Below are positions 43,197 through 50,789 of a stretch of 64,000 nt of DNA, piece after piece. The notes under the pieces are model-generated. The model made no database searches. It saw only the letters and a list, made by a program, of their open reading frames with translations, and was not told the DNA's origin. Position 1 is the stretch's first letter, and each line of letters opens with the position of its first letter. Source of the DNA: an uncultured Collinsella sp. (GTDB lineage: Bacteria > Actinomycetota > Coriobacteriia > Coriobacteriales > Coriobacteriaceae); NCBI GenBank assembly GCA_958421275.1, contig CATZLI010000009.1, positions 1 to 64,000 of the forward strand, read 5' to 3'. A program made the translations under genes and the position numbers.

Positions 43197-43262
43197 CTTA
43201 GTAGCGTTATGTATGGCTGCCTTAGCGAGCTTTGCCTCCCTACGGCCTAGCGTTGCCTTTGC

Positions 43263-44273
43263 CTAGATTTCGCGCACGCTTTGGCGCTCGACAAAATAGG
43301 TCGACACGGCCGTCTTGCAGGTATAGCTCTTGGGATTGCGGATGTTGCCCACCAGGCGGCGCACCGCGATCTCGCCCACCTCGTGCTTGGGAACGTGCAC
43401 CGTGGTGAGCGGCGGATTGGAGAAGGCGCCCAAAGACAGATCGTCAAAGCCGATGATTGAGACATCCTCGGGGACACGTATGCCGTGCTCGTTCAGCGCG
43501 CGCATGGCGCCTACGGCGAGCACGTCGTTTTCGGCAAAGAAAGCCGTCGGCAGGTCGTCGCGCGAGACGCTGTCGAGCCATGCGCCCATGTCGCGATAAG
43601 CACCTTCGAGCGTGGTGCCCAGTGTGACGCGCCATGCCGGATTGGCCTCGAGGCCCGCATCCTCAAGCGCTTGGCGATAGCCGCGCTCGCGGTCCTTAAA
43701 GTTGCGGATACGAAGGTCGCCCGCCAGATAGCCGATTTGCTTGTGACCCTTCTCGATAAGGTAATCCACGGCGCGCAGCACCGAGTCGGTGTTGGCAATG
43801 ACTACGGCATCGAAGTACTGACGATCGCTCCAGCCATCGAGCACGATCAAGTGGGCGGCAGCGTTGGCGAACAAGGCATAGTCTTCCTCACCCAGCTCGG
43901 TACCCATCAGCACGATAGCGGCGGATGGATCGGCGATCAGGCCCTCGACCTGCGGACGCACGGCGTCCAAGTCGCTAAAGTCGAGCGAGACAAAGCTCGT
44001 GCTCATACCGTGACGACGCGCCTGGCGCTCCACGCCCTCAATAACCGCGGGATGAAAGGTGCTCTCGTCCAAAATGGCGCCCGTCTTGCGCGCGAGCACA
44101 AACTGAATGCTCTCGAGCTGCGTCGACTGCTGGTAGCCAAGCGATTGCGCGCACTCCAGGATGACCTTGGCGGTCTCCTCACTCACGCTGCGCTTGCGGT
44201 TGAGCGCGTTGGACACGGTCGCAGGCGAAAAACCGGTGATGCGGCTGATCTCGCGAACACTTGCTTTGGCCAT
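43263..44273 (-). CDS. LacI-family transcriptional regulator
   Basis: 336 aa. The N-terminal HTH is VREISRITGFSPATVSNALN, followed by the hinge helix and a periplasmic-binding-protein-like sugar domain (ALEGLIADPS region, AAIVLMGTELGE, VPEDVSIIGFDDLSLGAF and LTTVHVPKHEVGE). ATG at 44273 has GGGGGA three bases upstream; earlier in-frame starts add unrelated residues. It lies directly upstream of the isomerase-transketolase-kinase genes and shares an operator-like motif with their promoter, so it probably represses them and itself until the inducing sugar is present. Confidence 0.92.
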   Translation of the reverse strand: MAKASVREISRITGFSPATVSNALNRKRSVSEETAKVILECAQSLGYQQSTQLESIQFVLARKTGAILDESTFHPAVIEGVERQARRHGMSTSFVSLDFSDLDAVRPQVEGLIADPSAAIVLMGTELGEEDYALFANAAAHLIVLDGWSDRQYFDAVVIANTDSVLRAVDYLIEKGHKQIGYLAGDLRIRNFKDRERGYRQALEDAGLEANPAWRVTLGTTLEGAYRDMGAWLDSVSRDDLPTAFFAENDVLAVGAMRALNEHGIRVPEDVSIIGFDDLSLGAFSNPPLTTVHVPKHEVGEIAVRRLVGNIRNPKSYTCKTAVSTYFVERQSVREI

Positions 44274-44354
44274 CGTTCCCCCTAGCATCGGTCGCGGCCG
44301 AGCATCGTGGCTTGACCGCCCCGTGGCTCGGCAACTAAACGACCGCAAATTCAA

Positions 44355-44390
44355 TCTAAACAGAAGAGTAAATGTTTATTAGCTAGTTTA
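44355..44390. promoter_or_regulatory. Operator-like sequence before the LacI-family gene
   Basis: TCTAAACAGAAGAGTAAA (44355-44372) matches the motif at 43074-43091; it is followed by TGTTTATTAGCTAGTTTA, giving further TAAAC/GTTTA half-sites. Position suits autoregulation. Confidence 0.55.
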
Positions 44391-44455
44391 GCCTGTTGTC
44401 AAGCAAAGTGGCGCGACTATTCCCCCAACGGGCGCATTTGTCCATCTTAACGTTA

Positions 44456-45874
44456 TTACGCAAGGTCTTCGCCATTGCTTGCTATTACGCGTCGGTACCA
44501 TTCGAAGCTTTTCTTTTTACGTCTCTCAAACGAGCCCGCACCGCTATCGTCTCGATCGACATAGATAAACCCGTAGCGCTTACGCATCTGTCCTGTGGCG
44601 ACCGAAACCAAATCGATCGGGCCCCAACAGGTATATCCCATGAGTTCCACCCCGTCGAGCTCGACGGTCTCCCTCATCGCCTCGATGTGGGCCCGCAGGT
44701 ATTCAACTCGATAGTCGTCTTCTATTTCACCCGAATCTTCCGGCACATCAGGAGCACCCAAACCGTTTTCGACGATGAACAGCGGCTTTTGATAGCGATC
44801 CCAGATTTCATTCATGGTGACGCGCAGCCCTTTGGGGTCGATAAACCTCCCCCAAGGCTCCTGTTTTAGATACGGATTAGGCGCCGAGCGAAGAAGGTTC
44901 GAATCGAACTGACCTTCCGCATGCGCTTTTGCGACGCGCGTCGAGTAATACGAAAACGAGACGAAATCGACCAGGTTTGCAGCCAGTACTTCGCGGTCAT
45001 CATCCCGATAGGGCACCTCAAAACCATGGCGGGCGTATTCCTTGAGAACATAGCTCGGGTACGCACCGCGCACCTGGACGTCGGTAAACATGTAATGGCT
45101 GCGATTCTCAGCCTGCGCAGCCAGCACATCGTCCGGATCACATGTAGCCGGATAGAAGACACCTGCGTTGAGCATGCAACCGATCTTCGCCCCAGGGCAC
45201 AGTTCATGACACGCCCCGACCGCACGGGCGCTCGCAACCAATACATGGTGCACGGCCGTGTGAACCGTTGCATAGCGATTCTCCCCTTGCTCGAAGATGA
45301 TCCCCGCCGCCATAAAGCACGCCTGCGTCATGATGTTGATCTCGTTAAAGGTCAGCCAATAATTGACCAATCCCCGATAGCGCTCGAACACGGTACGCGA
45401 ATATCGCTCGAACAGGTCGACCAACCTGCGATCGCGCCATCCGCCATACGCATCGACGAGATGCATGGGGACATCATAGTGGTTGAGCGTCACCAAAGGC
45501 TCAATGTCATGCGCGCGACACGTCCTAAAAACATCCTCGTAAAAGGCAAGGCCTTCTTCATTGGGCTCGGCTTCGTCTCCTTTGGGAAAAATGCGGCTCC
45601 AGGCGATTGATAAGCGCAGGCATTTAAAACCCATCTGGGCAAACAGTTCAATATCCTGCTTGTACCTATGGTAAAAATCAATGCCCTTGCGAGCGGGATA
45701 GAAGCTGTCGGGTGCCAACGCACGCGGATCAAGGTCTCCCCGCATGACGTCCATGCGTTGATCGCCAAACGGCAGCATGTCGGAATTGGCTAAACCGCGA
45801 CCGCCTTCGTTCCATCCTCCCTCGCACTGGTTTGCAGCCAGAGCCCCGCCCCATAAAAAATCTTCTCTAAACAT
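44456..45874 (-). CDS. bglA: Glycoside hydrolase family 1, 6-phospho-beta-glucosidase (PTS-linked)
   Basis: Second GH1 of the window. Acid/base Glu in LTFNEINIM, nucleophile in LFIVENGLG, and the 6-phosphate signature GPIDLVSVATGQMRKRYGF. 472 aa from ATG 45874, with AAAGGA upstream. It is the last gene of licT-PTS EIIBC-GH1, which makes it the hydrolase for the beta-glucoside imported and phosphorylated by that PTS. The two GH1 proteins are similar throughout but not recent duplicates. The name bglA is by function; the exact glucoside is unknown. Confidence 0.93.
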   Translation of the reverse strand: MFREDFLWGGALAANQCEGGWNEGGRGLANSDMLPFGDQRMDVMRGDLDPRALAPDSFYPARKGIDFYHRYKQDIELFAQMGFKCLRLSIAWSRIFPKGDEAEPNEEGLAFYEDVFRTCRAHDIEPLVTLNHYDVPMHLVDAYGGWRDRRLVDLFERYSRTVFERYRGLVNYWLTFNEINIMTQACFMAAGIIFEQGENRYATVHTAVHHVLVASARAVGACHELCPGAKIGCMLNAGVFYPATCDPDDVLAAQAENRSHYMFTDVQVRGAYPSYVLKEYARHGFEVPYRDDDREVLAANLVDFVSFSYYSTRVAKAHAEGQFDSNLLRSAPNPYLKQEPWGRFIDPKGLRVTMNEIWDRYQKPLFIVENGLGAPDVPEDSGEIEDDYRVEYLRAHIEAMRETVELDGVELMGYTCWGPIDLVSVATGQMRKRYGFIYVDRDDSGAGSFERRKKKSFEWYRRVIASNGEDLA

Positions 45875-46020
45875 TATGGTGTCGTCCTTTCTATCAAATT
45901 CCCGGCCCACACTGTCGAACGCAACGGACTCGGCAAGTGCCGCGCAACAGCACAGTACCGTTACGCGGCCAAGGGGTCGGACCGCGCAACGGCTGGGGAG
46001 CATATTTGTGTAGTAGCCTC

Positions 46021-47469
46021 TTATGCCTCGACGGATTCAACAGCCTCAGAATCGCCGCTCTTGGACTTCAACGGCATCTTCTCCTGTCCTTCAAATCCAA
46101 AAATCATCGCCAACGCAAACGTCACGGCACCGCCAGCAAGACACCCGATGGTGCCAGGGATGATATCCTGAGCAAACATGAGCACGTTCATCCATGGGAA
46201 ACCAACGCCAGTGAAGATATAGACGTTGGCATGAAGAAGGCTTACCAGCAGACCACCGACAGCACCACCAATCATGTTCCAGGCAAGAGCCTTCTTGTCG
46301 CGAAACAGGATGCCGTAGATGATGGGCTCACTCACGCGACCGAAGGCATAGGTGATGAACAAGTTCCAGCCCGTGGCTCGACTCTCCTTGCCCTTAGCGC
46401 GCAGGCCATAGGCGAGCGCGATGGCAAGCGTGGTGTAGGCTACAACCGCGGTGACGGGGTATAAGATGGCGTCGTAACCGTTCTGGAGCGCGGCGGGCAA
46501 TATGGCGGTATAGATCGGCACGTGCATGCCGGTGGCGATGATCAGATTCCAGAATGCGCCGATAACCGCGGTCGCAGCGGGACCGGCAACAGAGGCGAGC
46601 CAAATGATGAAATCGGCCACAAGGCCCATGACAAATTGGACGGCAGGGCCGCAGAGGCACAGCGCGACCGGCAACATCACGAGCACCGTACCCACGGGTA
46701 CGATCAGAATGCGCAACATATCAGGCGAGATCTTCTTAAAGAAGCGCTCAACATAGGACTGGGCCCAGGTGATCAAGATGACCGGAAGAACAGCCTGGGT
46801 GTAGTTGACGAGCTGCATGGGGATGCCGAAGACGCTGAAAGGCTTTCCGTCCTCAACAATAGCGAGCATGTCGGGATAAATCATCACAACAGCGATGAGC
46901 AGTGCCAGCACAGGACTCGTTTTGAACTTCTTAGCCGAGCTATAGGCGGCAAACACCGGGAAGTAGTAATACGCCGCATCGCCCACCAGGGAAAGGATCC
47001 GATACAGGTCGCTCGTTTCGGACATAAAACCGGCGCCTTCGGGCCCAAACAGAATAACGAGCATCTTGAAGATACCGGCGACACAAAAGATCGGAAGGAT
47101 CGGGGTGATAGCGCCGCTCACGGCATCGAGCAGCTGATTGAAGAGGTGCTTGGGCGCCAAGCGCTCCTTCCAGCTAAGCTGAGGGCCATCGAGTTCCTCG
47201 TCAATCGATACCGTGACCTCGAATCCGCCCTGCTTACAAACCTCGTCGTAGACCTTGTCGACCGTGGGCCCGATCACCAGCTGCACCTGCCCTCCGGCGT
47301 GCACGACGCTGATGATAGACGAGATGTCCTCAAGCTTCTCATCATTCGAGAGGCTTTCATCCTTGAGGTTGAAGCGCAGGCGCGTCATGCAATGCGTAAC
47401 CGAAGCCACGTTTTCCGCCCCGCCCACAGTGGAGAGAATCTGCTCTGCCACCTTTTTGTAATTTGCCAT
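46021..47469 (-). CDS. bglP: PTS beta-glucoside transporter, EIIBC components
   Basis: Inner-membrane PTS permease, 482 aa. The N-terminal EIIB domain has the phospho-Cys27 in VTHCMTRLRF; EIIC has about ten helices with the conserved PILPIFCVAGI, MHVPIYTAILP and FGRVSEPIIYGI regions. Unlike BglF/BglP it has no EIIA domain: the sequence ends shortly after the last helix. It must take phosphate from another EIIA, such as the one at 17666-18202. The second of two adjacent ATGs (47469) fits AAGGAG best. Located between licT and the GH1 gene. Confidence 0.93.
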   Translation of the reverse strand: MANYKKVAEQILSTVGGAENVASVTHCMTRLRFNLKDESLSNDEKLEDISSIISVVHAGGQVQLVIGPTVDKVYDEVCKQGGFEVTVSIDEELDGPQLSWKERLAPKHLFNQLLDAVSGAITPILPIFCVAGIFKMLVILFGPEGAGFMSETSDLYRILSLVGDAAYYYFPVFAAYSSAKKFKTSPVLALLIAVVMIYPDMLAIVEDGKPFSVFGIPMQLVNYTQAVLPVILITWAQSYVERFFKKISPDMLRILIVPVGTVLVMLPVALCLCGPAVQFVMGLVADFIIWLASVAGPAATAVIGAFWNLIIATGMHVPIYTAILPAALQNGYDAILYPVTAVVAYTTLAIALAYGLRAKGKESRATGWNLFITYAFGRVSEPIIYGILFRDKKALAWNMIGGAVGGLLVSLLHANVYIFTGVGFPWMNVLMFAQDIIPGTIGCLAGGAVTFALAMIFGFEGQEKMPLKSKSGDSEAVESVEA

Positions 47470-47539
47470 CATTGGCTCCTTTGCACAATCTTGGCTTACT
47501 GTTCGAATCGGCAAAGGTCATGCCCCGAATGGCTACGGG

Positions 47540-48379
47540 TTACAATCCTTTTTTGGAGATGATCCGGTTGAGATGGATCATCAGATAGAGTTCCTCCTCC
47601 TCGGAGAGCGTGGCGTCCCACGTTTCACGACAATAGGAACCGATATGCTTCACGCACTCTGCCAACTGCGGAAACTCCTCACGAAAGTTCTTGTACATCT
47701 GCATGTTGGCGCTGTTCAGCGACTCGCCGGCTTGAATGCGCTTGAACAGGTACCGCAGATGCGTGGCGAAGCGGGTGAAATCAAAGGAATCGCGGTCGAC
47801 AATAATGCGGAAATCGCTTTCGAGAATCTCGATAACGTCCTCGAGCATATCGTCGAACTGCTTTGCGGGCTCGGCCGTGGCTTTGACGGCTTCAACAACC
47901 CGTGCGTTCACGAGATTCATCGCAATACCGGCAATCTCATCCTTGGGAAGCCGCTCTCCGAGCTCCTTCTCGAGTCGCATGACGATAAACTGGGCAGCCT
48001 TGTATTCCTTCGGATACGTCTCCCGCACTTCATAGGCAAGAGGCATCGCGATGCGGACCCCCTTTTGGGCTCGCGCAACGGCAAACGACAGGTGATCAGC
48101 CATGAACAGCGTCGCATTGGTCGAGAGGTCGTAGGGCAGTTCGTTGGCAACGATGTCCATATCTTTCGCCGCAAACATCACGATATCCGAGGGAAGATCC
48201 CTCATGACATCTTGTCCTTTAGGATCAATGTCGTAAAACGTATGCTCGATTTTAGAAAGAGGGAGCTCTCGAGGAAAATCTCCGCCGAAACCGACGCCCC
48301 TGCCCATGGCGATGACATCTCGCCCCTGTCCGTCACGGCAAAGAACCGCGTTGTTGTTAAGCTTTTTAATTGCAAGCAT
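47540..48379 (-). CDS. licT: BglG/LicT-family transcription antiterminator
   Basis: RNA-binding regulator, 279 aa. Residues 1-55 form the CAT RNA-binding domain (MLAIKKLNNNAVLC, IAMGRGVGFG); two PRD domains follow, with conserved histidines (in ADHLSFA and the second PRD's HLRYLF and MIHLNRI) that the PTS phosphorylates. When the substrate is present it binds RAT sequences and prevents terminator folding. A clear RAT and terminator precede this gene, so it controls its own operon. ATG at 48379 follows AAAGGAGG. Confidence 0.95.
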   Translation of the reverse strand: MLAIKKLNNNAVLCRDGQGRDVIAMGRGVGFGGDFPRELPLSKIEHTFYDIDPKGQDVMRDLPSDIVMFAAKDMDIVANELPYDLSTNATLFMADHLSFAVARAQKGVRIAMPLAYEVRETYPKEYKAAQFIVMRLEKELGERLPKDEIAGIAMNLVNARVVEAVKATAEPAKQFDDMLEDVIEILESDFRIIVDRDSFDFTRFATHLRYLFKRIQAGESLNSANMQMYKNFREEFPQLAECVKHIGSYCRETWDATLSEEEELYLMIHLNRIISKKGL

Positions 48380-48407
48380 GGTGAACCTCCTTTCAAGAAC
48401 ACTCACA

Positions 48408-48531
48408 GAAAAAGGCATGATAGCCAATAGCAGTGCTATTGCGGTCATGCCTTACGTAACAATCCGTGTTGTATTGCTCTTGGGCATGCCTCCACACAGG
48501 AGTAACAATCCAAGATGCAGAATGCATTATA
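48408..48531 (-). promoter_or_regulatory. licT leader: promoter, RAT antiterminator sites and terminator
   Basis: Minus strand, in order: TATAAT at 48526-48531; a ribonucleic antiterminator at 48482-48511 beginning GGATTGTTACTCC; a second, shorter site beginning GGATTGTTACG at 48465; and a terminator whose arms AGGCATGA and TCATGCCT (48445-48452 and 48413-48420) end in TTTTT. GGATTGTTAC is the established 5' half of LicT/BglG targets. The second site overlaps the 5' terminator arm, so the two folds exclude each other, as the mechanism requires. Confidence 0.88.
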
Positions 48532-48628
48532 GCGCTCTCCCCGCCCCGGGGACCATCGGGCTGGCGAACGGTAGATGTCGGCCCGCCAGCGGCCACATCG
48601 AGCAGATGGGCGTGCTTCGATCCCGAGC

Positions 48629-49603
48629 CTAGCCTAGGACGCGGGCCATGCGCGTCTTGAACTCGGACAGGAAGCGCGGGGCATCCACGGTCAGTGCCAC
48701 AAGCGCGCTCTTGTCCGGATCGGATAGGCGGTGCTCATCGCAAATGGTGCGGCCGCGATACTCACCCAGCAGATCAACACGCAGATTGCAGCCGAGCGCA
48801 CCTACGAGCGTGGGATCAATCGCCACGGCGACGGCCAGCGGATCGTGCAGCGCGCAGCCACCCAGGTAGGGGGCGTTCATCTCGTACGAGCCAATGTAGT
48901 GCTCGACCATGCTCGCAAATGCGCAGCCCGCCATGGTGCCCGAGCCCGTCCAGCCGGCAATGTCGCGGCGCGTAAGCACCACGCGATGCGTCACGTCCAG
49001 GCCCACCATGGTGAGCTTGCGACCCGAGCGCAGCACGGCATCGGCCGCCTCGGGATCACTTACCATGTTGGCCTCGGCACCCGCACTCACGTTACCGGGC
49101 ACGGTCAGGGCGCCGCCCATTACCACCACGCGGCCGATAGACATCACCGCCGCCGCATCGCGCTCCAGGGCAAGCGCCAGGTTGGAGAGCGGGCCGGTCG
49201 CTACGTAGACCAGATCGGGACCATAGGTGCGCGCGGCATCGATCAGATAATCGACTGCAGCGTTGCCATCAGCCGATGTCGCCCCCACCGGCTCGTAGGG
49301 CGACGCGGGCACGCTCGCGCCGCCGATGCCGTTCTTGCCGTGAATGAGCGATGTGGACGCCGGCGGCGTATAAGGCTCAGTCGCCTGCAGAGGACGATCG
49401 GCACCCAGGTACACCGGCACCTCGGGACGACCCAACAGGTCGAGCACCGCCAGGCAGTTATGCGCCGACTGGTCGACGCGCACGTTGCCAAAGCACGTGG
49501 TAATGCCCACGAGCTCAACCTCGGGGCTCGCGATGGCATAGGCAAGCGCCATCGCATCGTCCACACCCATATCCAGATCAAGGATCAGCTTCTTGATTGC
49601 CAT
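48629..49603 (-). CDS. Nucleoside hydrolase (IUNH family)
   Basis: Hydrolyses ribonucleosides to ribose and base. The calcium-binding N-terminus LDLDMGVDDAMAL replaces the usual DxDPGxDD with D-M-G-x-D-D, keeping the aspartates. VATGPLSNLALALE, VVVMGGALTVPGNV, NMVSDPEAADAVL and ALHDPLAVAVAIDP (the catalytic His region) are intact. 324 aa. It starts four bases after the ribokinase gene and should be co-transcribed, so freed ribose can be phosphorylated at once. Purine or pyrimidine preference cannot be told. Confidence 0.93.
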   Translation of the reverse strand: MAIKKLILDLDMGVDDAMALAYAIASPEVELVGITTCFGNVRVDQSAHNCLAVLDLLGRPEVPVYLGADRPLQATEPYTPPASTSLIHGKNGIGGASVPASPYEPVGATSADGNAAVDYLIDAARTYGPDLVYVATGPLSNLALALERDAAAVMSIGRVVVMGGALTVPGNVSAGAEANMVSDPEAADAVLRSGRKLTMVGLDVTHRVVLTRRDIAGWTGSGTMAGCAFASMVEHYIGSYEMNAPYLGGCALHDPLAVAVAIDPTLVGALGCNLRVDLLGEYRGRTICDEHRLSDPDKSALVALTVDAPRFLSEFKTRMARVLG

Positions 49604-49607
49604 TGTT

Positions 49608-50603
49608 CTACTCCGCTTCTCCGTCTTGTACTAAATCGTCTAAATCAAACACACGATCAACTTCGGCACGCGTGGGAATCGACTGTTGCGCGCCCAAGCG
49701 CGACACCGTCACCGCCGAGGCGCGTGCACCCGCCGCCATGCACTCAAAGAGCGGCAGGCCCTCCAGACGAGCCGCAGCAAGCGCACCGATAAACGTATCG
49801 CCCGCGGCCGTCGTATCGACCACCGCGCTCGAAAGCGCCGGCATGCGCAGCAGCTCGCCGTCGTCGCCGAGCGTAACCGACCCGGCGCCGCCCAACGTGA
49901 TGACCGCAGCTCCGGCACCCTTGGCGAGCAGGGCGTTGAGTGCCGCGACGCAGCTCGCATCATCCGCGGGCAAGATGCCCGTCAGCATCTGGCACTCAGT
50001 CTCGTTGGGGCAGACCAGGTCGACCGCAGGCCAGGCCTCCGCAGGCAACTCGCAGGCAGGCGCTGGATTAAAGAATGTATAGAACCCGAGCTCGTGAGCG
50101 CAAACAAGCGCCTCGGCCGTCGCTGCAAGGTCACATTCACCCTGGGCGATAAAGACGCTTCCGGCAGCCGGGGCAATCTTGCTGGCGTCACCATCGAGTT
50201 CATCGGCCACCAGACGTCTCAGCGCGCAGGCAACGTCCTCGCCCGCAAGCGCATGGTTGGCGCCCGGTGACAGCACGATGCGGTTGTCGCCCTCGCAGCG
50301 AATGATGGTCGCCGTTCCCGTCTCCACATCATCGCGACGCGCTATAAGGCCACAGTCCACGCCGGCGTCTTGGAGCCCCGCCACGAGCGACGCGCCAAAT
50401 GCGTCGCAGCCGACCGCGCCGATCATGTGCGTGCACGCGCCCATGCGCACGGCAGCTACGGCCTGGTTGGCGCCTTTGCCGCCGGCATTAGTGATAAACC
50501 CGCTGCCGCCGACGGTCTCGCCCGCACGCGGCATGCGCTCGCACGCCACCGAAAGGTCCATGTTCATGCTGCCGAACACCGCAACGATGCCGCAATCTGC
50601 CAT
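49608..50603 (-). CDS. rbsK: Ribokinase (PfkB family)
   Basis: Phosphorylates ribose to ribose 5-phosphate. Family signatures: FGSMNMDLSV, NAGGKGANQAVAAVRMG (signature 1), LVCPNETECQMLTG, and DTTAAGDTFIGALA with the catalytic Asp (signature 2). 331 aa, slightly long because of a C-terminal acidic tail. ATG at 50603 follows GAGGAGG-like sequence. First gene of the ribokinase-nucleoside hydrolase pair; no ribose ABC transporter is adjacent. Confidence 0.93.
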   Translation of the reverse strand: MADCGIVAVFGSMNMDLSVACERMPRAGETVGGSGFITNAGGKGANQAVAAVRMGACTHMIGAVGCDAFGASLVAGLQDAGVDCGLIARRDDVETGTATIIRCEGDNRIVLSPGANHALAGEDVACALRRLVADELDGDASKIAPAAGSVFIAQGECDLAATAEALVCAHELGFYTFFNPAPACELPAEAWPAVDLVCPNETECQMLTGILPADDASCVAALNALLAKGAGAAVITLGGAGSVTLGDDGELLRMPALSSAVVDTTAAGDTFIGALAAARLEGLPLFECMAAGARASAVTVSRLGAQQSIPTRAEVDRVFDLDDLVQDGEAE

Positions 50604-50789
50604 GGAAACCTCCTCGTCCGCGGGCTCTGCACCCGCTGTTGGCCGTCAATCATGCGCTCTCGCACCTCTATAACTTTAGTTCACTTTGATGTGGACGCGC
50701 GCTTGAGCTTGCGCCGGCAGCAAGCATTCACAGGAGCAGGCGGCTACAATGAAGGCGTGCTGATTATTCTCGTTATTGGATGAAGTTTT

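Noticed and set aside
44890..44905. GTTCGAATC, a tRNA T-loop-like string
   Set aside because: It lies inside the GH1 coding sequence and no tRNA arms surround it.
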